Below are positions 26,558-42,600 of a stretch of DNA of 64,000 nucleotides, one piece after another. The DNA comes from Solea solea (lineage: Eukaryota; Chordata; Actinopteri; Pleuronectiformes; Soleidae). Location: contig NC_081136.1 of NCBI RefSeq assembly GCF_958295425.1, forward strand, positions 29,502,077-29,566,076, in the 5' to 3' direction. A program made the translations under genes and the position numbers. Position 1 is the first letter of the stretch, and each line of letters opens with the position of its first letter. The notes under the pieces were generated by a model. That model saw nothing but the letters and a program-made list of their open reading frames with translations. It searched no databases and was not told the origin of the DNA.

Positions 26558-29500
26558 ACCAACCATAAACTGCTCTCTGTCAGGTAGGGGGGAGGTGTGA
26601 CTGACCTCTATCTACACTTCAGGGTCTCTGGAATTTAAATTACAGAAAATATGCAATTTATGTAGTTAGGACAAATGCCTCCCCTCGACACTTGTTTCAA
26701 CTTAAATCTAATTTAACACTAATGCCTATAGGTGTACATTACACACACATAAGGTCACACACACACAAAGCTGTCAGGAAATCAAGTGAGAATAGAACTC
26801 ACACACACTATACTGTATTTGTACAGCATTTGGCAACACCATTTAACATCAATTCCACTTAAAAGGTGCGATTTTAGTCGGACTAAGATAATAATATGGT
26901 TTTCTTAAGACATGTAAACAAGTTAGTCTGACTAATATCAAGCTTGTCTTAGTGGGACTATGATACCTGCATAATGAGATTTAGGTGTGAAGTGACATCA
27001 GCACATGATCTCATGATCTTCACCCACCACTGCAGGAAAAAAAAGGCATTCATTCATTGGACAGTGATAAAACTATGATATAAATGTATGAAACAAAATC
27101 CAAAAGTAGCATTTGTGAGTTTATGTTGCAGAGCTGGTTGGACAAAGAACTGCTGGTGGCAGCATTTATAAGGAGGTAAGGGAAAACTCAACCCTGAGGT
27201 GAAATCAAGTCGATCTTGTAAGAAGAGCAGATACAAGCATTATGATGGCTTACTTTAGATGTGTATGTGTTCATATGAGTGTCAAGAGACTTTTAACTGG
27301 ACTGGACAGACAGCAGTGCAGCCTGAAGCCACAGCCTCCAGCTTTTATATTATACATACACAAGTGTGGAATATCTGCTGACTGAGGAGCAAGAAACAGA
27401 TACAGAGAGAGAGAGAATGTGAGGGACAGGGGCTGATAAATAAGGCAGGGCAGAGAGATGACAGAAAAAGAAGAAGGGGACAGAAGGAGAGAAAATCAAA
27501 GAGATAAGTCAATGTCAGCTCTTCTTGCTTATCTCGCTGCACTTTGTTAACTCCAATACTGTATGGCTGCTTGAGAGGAAGAGAGATACTCACTGTCGGC
27601 TCTCAAACAGGTACAGACCTGATGTCAGGGCCAGCGGACAGAGGTGTGGATGAGAGTCATGGAGAGGAGGCAGAGGAGACAGCTGCATGATACACATTGG
27701 AAAACAACTAGATATGAAGTGATATATAATATAAATTGACGTTCTTTTTGTGACCAGCGCAGTGCTATGCACTTCCTAGGCTTCATTTTTCAAACCAAAG
27801 AAAAACTATATTCACTTTATATCCAATGTGTGCACCTACACACAATTTACACCTCTCAGCCCGACAAATGAAAATGAATTCACTGGATTCTCTGTCATTA
27901 TCAACCTTGCTGCAATATTAATGTGACAAATGCCTCATCTTGTTGCAGGTATGTGAACAAAGAAATGTGAATCTTTTCCCCACATGTTTTTATCTTTATA
28001 ACCAGGCTTTTCTCACAGTCCATCGGAGACATGACAGAGTGTAACCGAGTGGCTTGTCACTTGATAAAACACAGGTCTCTGTATACAGTAGCGCAGACTA
28101 GGCATCAGACATCTGAAAAGAGACATTTAACGGCTAATAGATTTGACTTTTTATCCACCTGTATGACTCAGATGCATCACATAAGATGCTATCATTCTCT
28201 CTGAAACTGCCAGCTTATGAAATACAACATCACCCTAAAACACTCCTGCTTCTGAAAGCGCTAGATATGCTGCATAATGATAAATGGTTGGGTGCGGCAT
28301 CATTTATAGCTATATAGGTACAAGAAACTTTCTGTTTTCCAAGGGCAAACATTTACAGATTGTATTATTATTCCATATTTCTATTTTTAAGTCTGTTAAA
28401 TGTGTAGTTGTTTTTTTGTGCTTCCATTTGGTTATTCCATGCAGTGTAATAATGCTCTTCAGTGAGTGACTCAGACCTTGAATCTTTAAGTGAGGGTTTT
28501 CAAGCCTGAGGACATGGTGTGGCCCCTTGCAGCTCATTGTTTGAAGGATTGTTCTCATTTATACACCCAGCATGTGTCAGTGTGTTAATGTGCTGGACTC
28601 ATACCATTCTGAATCTGCTGTATCGTACCGGACAGCTGGTGCTTATCACCTCATTAAAAAATATTTCCCCACCCTGCTCTGTTGAAAAGCATTGTTTTGC
28701 TTGCATACAGTATCTGGACATGCATGAGACTACAACGTGAAGCGGCACACCAACACACCCACATGCATATTGTTAGTGTGGTGAGCTGGGGGAGGTAGTC
28801 CGGCGTCTCTGAATCTGCACTGAACCACAAACCTCCATATGGAGGCTTTCCTCTTTGTTAAAATCCGCTGGATTGTTGTTCCGACAGTAGCCTAGGAACA
28901 AGTTACAGTCTTTATTACATGCAGATGCAGCCTGTTTTGAACACTGATTTGTTGTTAAGGCAACATGCTGCCGAATCATCCCCACCACCTCGCTCAATTG
29001 TAGGCTGCGAGCCGTGACACAGAGGCGTGCAGACACGGGCGAACACGTAAGAGCTCTGTGGCACACACACTTGCAGGTCCTGTGAGTTAAAAGAAGTAAA
29101 GTACTCTTCACTTTTTCCCCACTACAGAATGAGTTATATCAAATGGGAACAGATAAACACATTAATATACTTAAGAGGTAATTGCAAAAATTCTGCACAG
29201 TAGAATGAATAAAGAATAAGATCTTATTCTATCATGCATGAGCAGTAATATTCTCAAGCTATGGTGCTTAAGACTGAGAAGGTAAAAAGGGTACACTTTA
29301 GTGCATCACGCACTATAGCCTCCATATAAACTCACATGCAAGTGCATGTGTGCATGTATACTGATGCATCCACAGTGTCTAAACAAGCTTCAACAACAGG
29401 CTGTGTTAATATCGTCCCTGTGGGCAGGAAAGGTTCTGCTTCATCTGATTAGCAACCCTCTGCCTCCCCACCACACACATACGTACAGAGACTAGGGGAG

Positions 29501-30654
29501 TATGAAGTAAAAGGGTTTGACTGAATGTGGGTAAGAGTTGGGTCGATCAACAGCGGTCGATGAATAGATAAGATGCAGAAAGCCCAGGAAAAAAAAACAA
29601 GGTATGAATGATGAAAAAGGTTGGAAAGACAAATATTAAAGAACATAAATGTGGGTAAAGATGCATAAATGGAGAAATGTGGCAAAGAAACGTAACCCTG
29701 ACGATAACTAAACATGTCAGCTATGAGCCATGGGGTTAATATTGACTTCATCCTCTGCAGCCTTTTTCATCTCATTACCACGCTGGTTGTAATTCTTCCA
29801 TTAGTGATGAGCCTGACCATACATGTCCCTTTGAAACACGTTATCAGTGAGTCATGGACAAATTACCCCATGCTGCTTCCACTAAATGCTAAGCCTACAA
29901 AAGGATGTAGTAAGAGGAGTTCAAAGAAAATTAGACAAAGACACACAAAAAACGGGGGGAAAGAGGAGGAGACATCAATGTTGATGATGGGCTGGAGGTA
30001 ATTGAAAATGGTAGGACACATCAATCATAATATTACTTGTTTCAATGTCTGTAAAAAGTTGGTAGTTTGGCCATCAATCACAAAGAGTCTCATTTAGCCT
30101 AGTTAACCAGATTAATTAGGAAATAGAACAATAATAACAAACAAATAAAAGAGAGAATATCCCACTGGACCAGTATCCCAAACACTGTGTAGTCCCTAAT
30201 CTGTATGTTCACTTCACATCCTGGCCTAGTAGCCTTCATTCAGTTCTACTACCGAGGAGATACAACAAAGAGCTCAGTGACAAGTTGACACAGAGAGACT
30301 GTATAAGAGAAGAGAGAGCACTGAAGCATCCGTGAGTGATTTGAGTCAGTGGGGAGTGTATGAAGTGAATGAAAAGACCACAGTGTGGATTGTCTGTGCT
30401 AAACTGAAGGGCCGTTGGGTGCAGGTTGAGATGTGCAGTCTGAGCTTGGAGTAACTGCGTGTGGTCGAGTCACAGGAAGAAGAAATTAGTGAAACATTCA
30501 CAGTCACACGAGCAAGACACGTATGAACAAACACTGCTGCACTCACTGAAACTGCACACAGGGACAGAGACGGTAAGGGACAGACGCTGATAGCCTCAGA
30601 GCACAGCCAGGGTTATTGAAGACCCTTCACAGGAAGTGGCATTAGTAACTCCGG

Positions 30655-30691
<37 letters not shown>

Positions 30692-33600
30692 ACACACACC
30701 AGGTCCACTCAAGGACACACAGATGGCAGGTGCGGCACAAATACAAGCTACTGGAGCATCCCTTATTAACAGCTAAACCTGCCAGCCAGCCTGCCAGTCA
30801 CTGCTACACAATAGGAACCAATCTGCAGCTTTCAAACTGTGCCCCTCAAGAGACATGGCTAGAAAACCTAAACCGACAACCTACAAGAACCCATTTTCAA
30901 GACGTAACACACCAAAAAAAAAGACAATTATTTATAGATGCAAATGTAAACTCCATTGTGATCGGCAGCACAGTTGATTTCTACACAAGAAACAAAACAG
31001 AGCCAATTAAAACTGCACAAGCCCCCCAGACCTAACACTCTCTGAACAATGCACAATGTCTTTTCCAATAATACACAAAGGCAGAAATTAAGTTAACAAG
31101 CATGAAGCCATGGCGCGTACCACAGATCTAGATGCATCACGGCACGTTTCAGAATTAACAGCTACATTTGTAGGTGTCAGGATAGTTTAAAAATAACCTC
31201 TGTGATATCCATAAGCCTTTTGATCATATCCACTTGATGTATTTAATTACCATACTGCAAAGGAGTAACAGAATCATTTTTCAACGTGGCAGAAAACAAT
31301 TCAATCTTACCAGCTGTTAATTAATGCTAATATAAAAGTCATGCAAGCAATTTCTCTCTTTTTTTGACAATATAGACTTCTGACTTCAGTTATTTGCACA
31401 CAATATTTATAAGTATGGTGAATAAGCAGCTCCGCAAAGCCCACACAAAGTCACATAATACTAAGGGAAGTAACAGAAGACAAATAAACATGCAATCAAG
31501 TCCTTGTTAAGTAACAGTACAGCAGGACAAAGTGGCAACTTCTTGAATAAAGTGCAAATGAGTAACACAATACAAAGCAAAGGGCAAATAAAGCAGATCA
31601 TGCCCTTATTTGTGTGTGTGAAAGTAAAGATGTCACATTCCCAAGAGAGAAATGTGGTCTTATTTTACCGCGTAAAGTTGAGAAGTGTGGCTTTTCAGTT
31701 CCATTGCTTGGTTTCGAAATTTCAGTTTACACTTTTACCAAAACTAAGATCCTTCAAACAAACAAAAAGGCATTCAATGCTATTGGGTATCAGCCAAAAT
31801 ACTTTGCAAGAGCAAAACCGTATAAGCTCTGCCACTCTTTGCTCCAATTAAGCTCAGCAGAGACGAAAGAGCAGGGGAGGGCAGAGACTACAATGGAGCT
31901 GATTTAACAATGACAAGATAGCAACAAGTGATGAGCGGCAACTGAACCAAGAAGTGCAGGATCTGACAACTTGTGTCAGCCTCGGAAAACAAAATAAAAC
32001 CTTTTGAAATGATATGCATTCGAGATATGAAGATTGAGTGAGTGTGTGTGTGTGTTTGTCTCCTTCATTCCTCACACACTGAAAACTAAAAAATGATGGT
32101 TGGATATGTGGCTTGTCAGCATGCCAGCCCTCCTGACATCTGCTGTAACTTAGACCAGTAATGGATGTCATAAAGCAAATACACAAACACACACACAAAT
32201 ATGGGCATGATCACTAATGACAGTTTTCAAAATACTGTTTTTACAATGTGAAAAACACTGATTTACAGGAAACTACGGCAAGAACTGTCAAACAACCGGA
32301 CCTTATTCTTTCTTTCATGTGAAAAAACAGTGTGTACACTTTGTGTTACAATGACTAATGGGTTTCAGTGGGAAATGGATTTCCTTCCTTTTACGTGATT
32401 TAGTCACCGCGCACAGTGCTTGCTGTCAGGAAATGCAGGACTCGGTGCAGTATATGATACTTCCTCCAGACTTGCTGTTAAATTCATCTCCAGTCGACGT
32501 GAATAAGAAATTGCTCGTGTAAACAAGGAGCGGGGTGGTTGCTTGCAACTAATTCCAAACCAGTGATCTTAAGAACGACCCGTACTGTTCTGCTCTGCAC
32601 TGTGCTTCACTGTGTGTTTGAATGTATGGTCTGTATGTGTGTGTATTTGTGCACACGTGCCCGTGGTCAAACATTCCAGCAGAGCTAAGGGGTTCAGCTG
32701 TCCTCTGGGCTATTTTCCTATGCACTGCATGCCGTTGGTGGATCAAGGAGGATTATTCCTGGAGTCGGAGAACTTTAGGCTAGAAGAAATGAAGAAAAAA
32801 AAAAAAAGAACGAAAAAGAGACAGTGACCGCGGTTTGGAACTATTTCTTTTCGGGAATCAATCTCGGGCAAAAGGGAGTGCAGAGTGGAGTAGTGTTTGT
32901 CAAAGCAAACCACGTAGGAAATCACAGAGCCAAGAGCTACACCAAGCGAGAGACACTGCGGGAAAGAGAGAGTAGCCACTTTAGCCATCTTGCGCTTTAA
33001 AAATAATTAACCACTACTCAACTGTCACACCAGAAAATCCCTAGTGCCTGCTTTGAATTCGTCTTTAGCTCAAGAAGTTGCTTCACACTTTGCCTTAATC
33101 TTGTCTATTACTGTGACTACATCAGTGCGAACAAAGAGACTCTAGTCCAATTTGCTTTATAATGGCTGCCATGCTGCTAGGGAACGCAAATGGATGGGCT
33201 TCCCAATTCCCCAAAACATTCTGCAGATTAAACTGGGAGTAGAAGAAGCTATGGCCATGTACTTTCACTAGACACCGGCCAATTCAGATGCAGCAGCAAG
33301 ACAGGGGCGGACAGACAGGGAGAGCAAGTGTCAAACTGATGGCTGTACTCAGTTTATTTGCTCGTGCTTTGGTCCACACAGAGAAAGTCAATAGAGTGGA
33401 GTAAGAAAGTTGGAGGGGGCGACAAAAACCGAACACGTCCCAGTTTCCTAATATAGGTCATCGACAGTCGTGTGCACCCTCTAAAGCCTTCTGTAATTAA
33501 ATAAAACTAGTTAAAAAGTCTGCAGGAGCTTCGACGGCCAAGAGAGGGAGGAGGCATGAGGCTACAGTGATTAATTTCATCTTTGTTTTACTCCTCCCAC

Positions 33601-36600
33601 TGTTCCAAGTGAACACCATTATACAAAGTAGAAAGGTAGCCTCATTTGCATGCCCGTTCAATGCCTGCTGCTCCCTGGGGGAAGAAAAGCATAAAGAGTC
33701 TAATGAGCTACAGAAAAGAGTTCCTGAAACACAAAACGGGCAGATACAGACACATAGGGAATAGGCTTTGCCAGCCTTGGCAGCTCAACTCTGAGAAGGA
33801 TCTCCATGTGGAACAGCTATTGACAGCCCATCTACCGTCGTGTTCCGTAGGAGTCTGAGTCTCTCTGCATCTTCCACTTCATCTCCAGCTCTTTACCTTC
33901 TCATATCTCTCTCTCCCTTAATATTCTCCTCACTTTCGTTGGTGAGTAAAGCCCGGTGCATAATGATTGGGACAGTAGGTGCTAACATTATGAGTGATGT
34001 ACCACTGTATCAGCTAATTATCACCATCATCATTTTTCAGCTTAATTGGTCCACAACAAAATATTTTGACACTCGATAACTCAGTTTTGAGTCACTCAAT
34101 GACGGTTTTATTTCATCACTTTTTGCAATAACCACAATACTCTCTGCCATCTACAGTATAATACTGTATTGCTGCATGAAGGCGTATGTTGTATAAAGTG
34201 TTTTATGGCAGATGACATCGATAATGTTGCATCACTGCCTCCTATGACCTTAACCTATCTTTACTTGATCTATATTACTTGTCTTAGTCTATACATTCCC
34301 GGAAGGAAAGAAGCAACTGGATGTAAAGCACATACCTTTGGTCAATCATTTATAGATGATTGATGGGTTTTGCAGATACCCACCACATTAAATGTGTTTG
34401 AGGTCTAAAACAGCATTGATTTTGTTCACAATTATAACATACTTTCAGTGTACAGCCTATGGTGTGTGTATTGGCTGCTGTCAAAAATCAACAAAATGAA
34501 ACCTTATAGGTTACCTGAAAAATGTAATTCCAGAATGTGTTCTCATGTAAACAAATATTAAAGTATTACATTCTTTGCTCAAGTATGCCTGTATGACTCT
34601 ATACTGTATATTTTGAACCACTCACACAGCTGCATGCCAAACGAGCACAGTCATTGCCAGTCCCTGTCGCCCAGTCTGTATTACTAGGTGGTGGTGACAG
34701 AAAGGTTACTAGTGCACACGGATAGACTGTGCAAAGGGGATTATGGTGGCAGTCCAGATGAGGTTCTGGGGGGGGGGGAGCTTCCGGGTGACGCATCACC
34801 ACTGATGATGCCTGGAAACTTTCGCCCTACAAATCAATGGCCTGGATCCAAGCGCAGTCAGTCACAAATATGACCACACCAACAACTGAATTCAATACAA
34901 GCTGGAGAAAATGCATCAAACCCTATATGTTATGTAAAGTCAAACTGGTAACATCTATGTACCTGTAGATATGATAGTAAAAAACAGGGTCTGTGCTGAA
35001 GTTTAAAAAAATATAGTCAAGTAACTATGTGTAGTCCATGATCCCATCCACTGATCAAAGCACCTTTAAAGGGAAACAGCTGAACCTTTGTTTATTATCA
35101 CAGTCCAAGACATTGTTCCTTCACTGCCTCAGGTAACGGAATAGGCTACGGCAACATCGACAGCCATGCTAAAACATACATCATAAATGTCTGCTGTGAA
35201 GCATGCTCCATTTGCACATCAGTATTTTTAGCATCCACATACTCATTATGTCAGCTTGGCACAGTAGAAGGCCAAAGCTGCCCAAAGTGAAGTGAAAGAA
35301 GGACATGGGAAGAAGATAAGTTCTGCCTAAACTCGGACAGCTGCTCAGGAATGTTCCTCACTCATATGTGTCCTGGTTGTGAAGAATACATTTGGCCCTG
35401 TGCTCTTCCCATCAAGGTTATTTTTCGAGGCAGATGGAAGATGAATATGCTTGTCTGCGTACCAGCCAGCTATGGGTGTGCTGCATAAACAAAGCATGGG
35501 ATTTGTGTTTCAAAGACAAAAGTCATAAATCACTGATGTTCGCCTATCCTTCTCACAACCTCTTTCAAGTGTAATCTAACGAAACAACATGAAAGCTTCT
35601 TCCTTTAAGCTCAAACTGCTCAAAGACTGAAAGATGATACTTGGCTTTGTGTTGACCATCAAGGTCAAAAAGCAACCAGTGACAGGTCATTAGGCTGTAG
35701 ATAAATAGCTCGGGGGATACATGATCTAAAAAGAGATTTCAATTATTGATCCATTAACAGCCAAGATTACTCCATGGGAAAATAATTCTATCAGATTGTG
35801 ATGTTATTTGAGATGCCCTTGAGAACGAGGGGAAAAACCACCACAATGCTGTATGTTGTTAAACAAATCTTTTTCAATAAATGTGTGTGAATGTAGGATT
35901 TTTCTGACCAGTGTTCAAGCTTATGCTGCTTCCATGTCAGTGTCTGTATATTTACTGCTCGTTAGCAAGAATAGCCAGGGGCCTCACAAGGTATGTGGAC
36001 CATCCACTAAGAGATAAGCCACCACAGGTTCACAGTTAGGGCTCATGTTATGTGCATCACTGTCATACATACAAACAAAACATATCCTCTGATTCATTTC
36101 TTCTGCGGGGCTGAATCAACAGTCCAAGGTGTCCATTCGCCATCATCGCCCAGACCAAGTGCTTTGCCTCACCACACAAAGTCATCCACGGTGGGGGTTT
36201 TCCTCAGCATTTCCCCTCTCACCCCCACACAAAGGGGATCCATTTCAACCACTTTTAGCAGCACCACCTTCCGCTTTTAGTTCTTCAGACTCCCTCTCCT
36301 GAGGGTTTGACTAGTGGACATTGGAAAATATAACGACACCAGGTGGATGCTTGGGAAGAGATTAGGCTTGTGGCAAATGGGGCACTCAAGGCAATCCCAC
36401 TGTGAATGGATGTTGTCTGTCTTTGGTGGAGCCTGGTAGGCAGAAAAGAAACTGATACTTGAGCTGGGACTGATCCTGGTGTCTGGTTTAGTGCTGTGCT
36501 GTTTCATGTTGATGGTGTGACATCGGTACAGCATCAAAAAGATTAACATTAAAGAACATGTGCATGTTCCTTTTCCTGTAGAGAGTAAAGTGAGAAGACA

Positions 36601-39546
36601 AAAACCAGAAGCTAAAGTCAACAAATGAACAGGACAATCTAGTTAAAAGACCGTAAACACAGCGAAGCTCAAAGGAAGCTGGACTAGGTCAGTTCATTTT
36701 GATCAGGTTTGTTTGTTTGTTTGTTCAGAATGAGATATGATTTTGTCTTAATCACAACTCAACTCTGGATTGAGTTAGCAGACTATTTCTCCCGGCTTAC
36801 AGTCTTCATGCTAAGATACTGCTTGTTCCAGCTATATTTTTGCCATATAGTAAGAGCAAAATCAATGTTCGTATCTAACTCTCTGTAAGTAAGCATGCTT
36901 TCCAGATGTCAAACTTGAACAGCATGAAAAGGCATTCAATGACTGTTGAATCTTTCTTTATTTCCAATGGTTTGAGAAGAAAAACTCGGCCTACAAAATC
37001 ACGAGGACGAACTCTCCTATGCAACTTGTAGAAAAAGACAAACAAAGCAAATAAACCCTACAATTTACTGCAATGCCAACCTTTGGTGTTGCTGTAAGAA
37101 TGCTGAAAAGCCCCCATTCAATCAATGATAAGAGGCAGGAAGCGGGAAGACACTTGGTCTTCTCCTGTCACACAAACAAAACTTCAAATGATCCAGTGTC
37201 TCAGACGTTTGGGGGGCTTTTTCATTCAAGACAAGCATTTAACTAAGAAATCTGTTTCAGTCTCTGTGTGATTTAAAAGCTTTCCTCTCAACTGGATAAA
37301 CATTCCAAATAGGAACAGTAACCCACTGAGATACTGGTTTGAAGAGAGGAGTTGAAAGAAGTGAACTGGGTCGCAGTTGGAGGTTTAGTCGACTTGATTA
37401 ATGTGTGTGAGGTAATAACTCTCTACAACACACACACAATTAATTAAGGAATTCATAAGAATCATTCAGGAGGGATGAACCAGTCACTTTTGAAGTAATC
37501 ATATACTGGGGCTTTGTCAGATTGGAGTTAATCCCATTTTAAATGTGTAACCCTGTTCTTTTGCTGAATAAATCTAATTAAAGAAAAACCTTTGCAGAAT
37601 ATTGTACAACCTATACCTTCTGGTATAGAATGAAGCTATTTCAATCAACTGAGCAGTCTTGTATTCCAAAAAATCAATTGCAATTGGCCTGAACATTTCA
37701 GTCTCTTCACATTGACTGAAAAACAGGATCCGTGACGAATGCAAGCAAGCGAGCGGCAGCGGGCTGCAATGAAAAGTCCTTTTGAAACGTAAACTGATAC
37801 TAAACTGGCTTTCCTGTGAATGAGCAGAGAGGGGAAGTGAGGGTTACTGACAGCGGAGAGGTGAGGATGACGGGCGATGAGCCAGTTCCTCACATGCAGC
37901 GGGTTGACATGCAGCTGAGGTCTGGCCTATCATTTCAGTGGCACAGCGAGAGCAGGAAACAGATCGCTCGCACACATATGCACAAACCTCAAAGGGGGAC
38001 AAAGAGCAAGTGTAGAATCCACATATACACCAATTATACCGCACGAGAGGTGAACACACACGGAAGCACAGAATGAGCGGGTAATAAGGCAGCGAACAGC
38101 AGCCAAGGTCGGCGAGGCTGCTGCCCAGAAATCAGCCAGACATCAGGTACTCCCACTGTGATCTTTACAGAGGCAAAGGGAGCGATGGAAACAGTTCGAT
38201 CTCACTCAAGAACGAAAGGAAGCTAAACAGGTCAATGTCAATGCGACATCTTTAGAGCTCACAGACACCACTAATTTGACATACCATTGTCCGTATGCAA
38301 TCTCTGTATCAGAAAGAGAGATTTCTGATTTATTTAATAGTTTATGCAATGTTAGCAAGAAAAAAAAAACAATAGTTTCCATTGTTTTGTCCTCATTTTG
38401 GAATGTATATCCATTGAAAATAAATTATTTTTAGTAGGATGCAATGAATAGCAGAGTAACACAGTTCTACTCCAGAGCTATAGTGCTATAGTGCTTTATC
38501 ATCTTCAAACTTGTAATCCACTCAGGCTCTGGCAAGCACACACCAATATACATGCATACCTGCACATTAGAAAGCTACATCAGATGCACAAAGAAGAGAA
38601 TTACCACAAATATGCATGCATGTGACCCTGAGCACACACAAATGAGAGGCACAACAAACACACACCCACACACCGTATCTGGGGATATCTGGGACAGGTG
38701 AGTATGGATTTGGAGGGTAAAAAAAAGAAAGAGGCACATGTGGAAGAGAGATAAAGGTCGAACAGTCTGCAGCACAGAAAAAATAAGTGGACTACAGACA
38801 GAGGAGATTGGGGAAAAACCAGACAAATAAGAAATGAGTGAGTGATAGATGAAGGAAGTAGAAGCAGTAAGCAAGATAGGGTCACCACAGTGTGACCTGC
38901 TGTCTCTCACTCCACAGGAATGAGCAGGAGTGTAAAGGGGCAGATGGGAAAGACACAAATAAATGCAACAGGAAGCAGAAGAAAACCAATTCAGTACAAC
39001 CGAAACACTAAAGCAATTCCATTTAGTTAAGGCACTGGTCACAAAAGTAGGATGAGAGAGAAGAGAAGAGATGAGGCCAAAGGGTGTGGACAGCGCTGAA
39101 AAAAACAAGTCAGGGTTGAGCAATGGCATTCACCTTCATTCTAACTGAAGACCTCTTTCTCCCACTTCCTCTGTCTGTCGGTCTCTCTCACTGACATTAA
39201 TCCTGACCATCTCACAGCTGATAAAGTCTTGACATTGTCTGCAGCGACCTGCTATCAAGAGGAACTAACCAATGCTGAGACAAGTGACAGAAAATTTTCT
39301 TAGTACTTGGTATCTCCTTCTGTACCATCCACCCACAGCAAGCTCACAGTTTTTCTACTGACCTATACAGATCAGATTTTTGGACACGGTTTTAACAGTG
39401 ATCTTCAATGTTCATGTGGAAATTCTGTGTTGGTTTTTCATGTGCCAAAACACTGCAGAATTGCATTTTGTCACAACACAACAGTCATCTTTCTTAACCA
39501 AGATAATATGAAACTGGCTTTGTACACGTTTCATTTGGCGCTATGT

Positions 39547-39623
<77 letters not shown>

Positions 39624-42600
39624 TAAACACGACAGTTTGTTTTTTATCAGAAAAAAATAATAATTTGATTTTTCCCAATCGTTTATCCATTTCTGCTACA
39701 TACTGTATGTCCAGAGTACATGTGTGTTTGTTTGTCACTCAATAACAATAAAGCAAAATGAAGAGAAAAGAAGCTGTGGGGAAAAACAAAGTGTCCCAGC
39801 ACAGATTAGGATTGACCAGGGTTAACCGTCCCACTGAGAAATGGGTTTAACTGCAAACAGCAAAACAAAGCATTGAATCAAAGTGATTTGTATGAATCTC
39901 CTTTGGCCGCACATCCCCCACTGTGACTGTGTAAATCAAAGTGTCAGAAGCCAATTCTATATTCAAGAATTAACAAGGTAATTTAAGACAGACATGAACC
40001 ACGTCCATTAGCTCTTCACTTTCTTAAATTATGCATATGTCCTTTAAGCAAGGCTTGACACTTTATTAGCCATCAATAATCCATTGATGACATAACATGC
40101 AACCTGAACAGAACTATTCCTTTTTATTAGCGCATTAATAATAAATTAAGTACATAGGTTTTAGTAACTTGCAGCTGAACAGAGGTAGCTATTACTAAAG
40201 TAAGGTTTATGGTAAAATAAATGCCTTGGGGTCAGTACGTTGCACTGGCTCTACCACACAAACACTTTCACTAATCAATGTACACTTCCTTTATGGTCAA
40301 TACATGTAAGCCTGGGTTACACCCACAGGACAGAAATAACTGACACTGAACCAGCGCAGGCGATAATTTTTTCGAGAATAAATGAGCACAAGAAACAAGC
40401 ATCTCGTCACATAATAAGCTCTTCTCACCCACCATCACAGCTGTTGTCACCAGCAGACACCCTTCATTTATAAAAATGATGTGTCAGTCACATCCCCCCT
40501 GCCACTCCTTGCCCACACATATGACAAAAACACACACACACACGCACAGTCTGCACTCACCTCCACTACAGGAGCAAGTACTGATTAGTTAAGCTGCTGA
40601 ATTCCTAATAGGATTTATCCCATTAACCTCGCTCACGCAGGGATCACGGATTGATATTGAGAAAGGGAAACACAAACCATGCTGAATCACACAAAACCTG
40701 CAAAACAGGCACAGAGAGCTCATAATTGTGAATCCAGCAAAGGATTTCTGTTTTTTTTTGTTTTTTTTCAAAAGCCAAATATTTAAACAAATTGCCAAAA
40801 ACCAAAAGATCAGATTTTGTTTATTTCTCGGAGCAGATCAATATAAAAACAGCTTTTTCTGGCATTTTATGGAACAAGTGAATAATCAAGCGAATTAACT
40901 CAATCAATAATTAAAAATAAATGCTAGTTTCAGCCCTGAAACCAATAGCGCACAAATGAGCCAGTAAGGCAGATAATAATATTCATCAGACGGAGAAGCA
41001 TATGACACTAATAATTTCTGTCAACCGCATGTGGATTATGACAATTACAAATGCCAGATGCAGTCTGCTAAACTAGAAATCACTCGGCCATTGCTGAGGA
41101 GTGTCATCGTCTCCCTACACCGAGCCCACGCGACTGGAGTGGAAAAGTAGGAAAGCTCCCTGCAGCTGCCTGTCTCAACATTATACATGGATGCGGACAG
41201 ACAATTACAGCGCCCTGGTTTGTTTGTGTCACCAACTACGACGGGATTCACAGAGGTTTCTCCAGTGCCTGGAGTAAAGGCCGACTCAAAGGAGTTGAAG
41301 AAAGAACAGCAGGGAAATAATTCAATTTCAACAAGCCAAAACTGTGCCGACACAATTGTCTCTTTTTCATGCATCTAATGTTACCGGGTCCAAACAGAAA
41401 GCGCTTGTGCCGTTTCATGTGTTTTCTTTCCTGATTGAGGACTCCGTTATAAATCGAGCAGTTGATTAGCACAAAGCAGTTGCATTTCTCCAACTCTCCT
41501 CGCTTCTCAGACCATGTTTGTGCTGCAACTGCTATTATTGTCCTGGTGAATCAGTCGTGAATAAAACACTGCGCGAGCCCGTCATATGTCACATGTCCAT
41601 GTAGATTTATTTAACCCTTAGACGATGCGCACACCAGGGAACAGCTTGTGTGTAGAAGTGGGTTCGGTGATTAACTCTTTTCCTTTCTTTTTTTTTATTT
41701 TCTGCATCTGTTCTATTCACATGGGAGAGTCCGACAGTCTCTTTCCCCGCTGAACGATTGCACTGGAGGATAAGTGCAAATTTGTGTGCGCACACGGACG
41801 AGAAGGGACACTATCTCTGCAGATGGAGATGGGGCGGCAGGCGAGGAAGCAATTACAAGCTGGTAAGCTTCACTTCACCACGCCCCCACCCCCCACTCTC
41901 TACCATACAACGGGCATGCCGCATTAGGAAATCATGGATATAATGGTGGAATGGGCCTCAGGGCCGCCTCCAAAACAACCTGCTAATCCCCTACGGGATC
42001 AGGGGTAAGGGGGGGGGGGTTGAATCGAGGAGGTAACAGGGCAAGCTGGATGCCCCAACAATGAGTCCACCCTTGACACGTGCCCACATCACTCCCACCC
42101 CGCCTCAACTCTTCCACAGTGACATCTTGCCAACTAGAGAAACCAGAGATGTCAACCATGGGAGAGCAGCAAAGCCCCGGGCCCGACGTCAACCTCGGGC
42201 CGACATCGCCCCCCTCGAATGATAAATCAGATCTACAGATCCATGGATGGAGCTCGTTGCTCAAAATGGAACCGGGTTCCGCATTAAATCAAGCTTCTCC
42301 TATCAACCTTTGGTGGTGAACTCAACTAAACCAGCTCGTTAAAATTGTTTAATTATGTGTCCAAATTAGGATGAGCAATGACATGCTTGACTGGTTGTAT
42401 CAAGCAGCCTTAATGAGAAGAAAGGCCTCACTCTGTCTTTGGCGTTAACTTTATGCGTGCAGTCTTCAAACATGACAAAACACAGCCTCAAGTATTTTGT
42501 GTCGTCAGTAACTGAGTCGAACTGTGTTCTGCCTTTGGTCCCCTACAAGTCATTTAATAATAAAGAGCTATCACAATTCAGTTTCTTGTGCCTTATTTCA

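Noticed and set aside
38575..39129. 184-codon minus-strand frame
   Set aside because: Ser/Phe/Leu-rich translation of a purine-rich plus strand; no recognisable motif or splice support.
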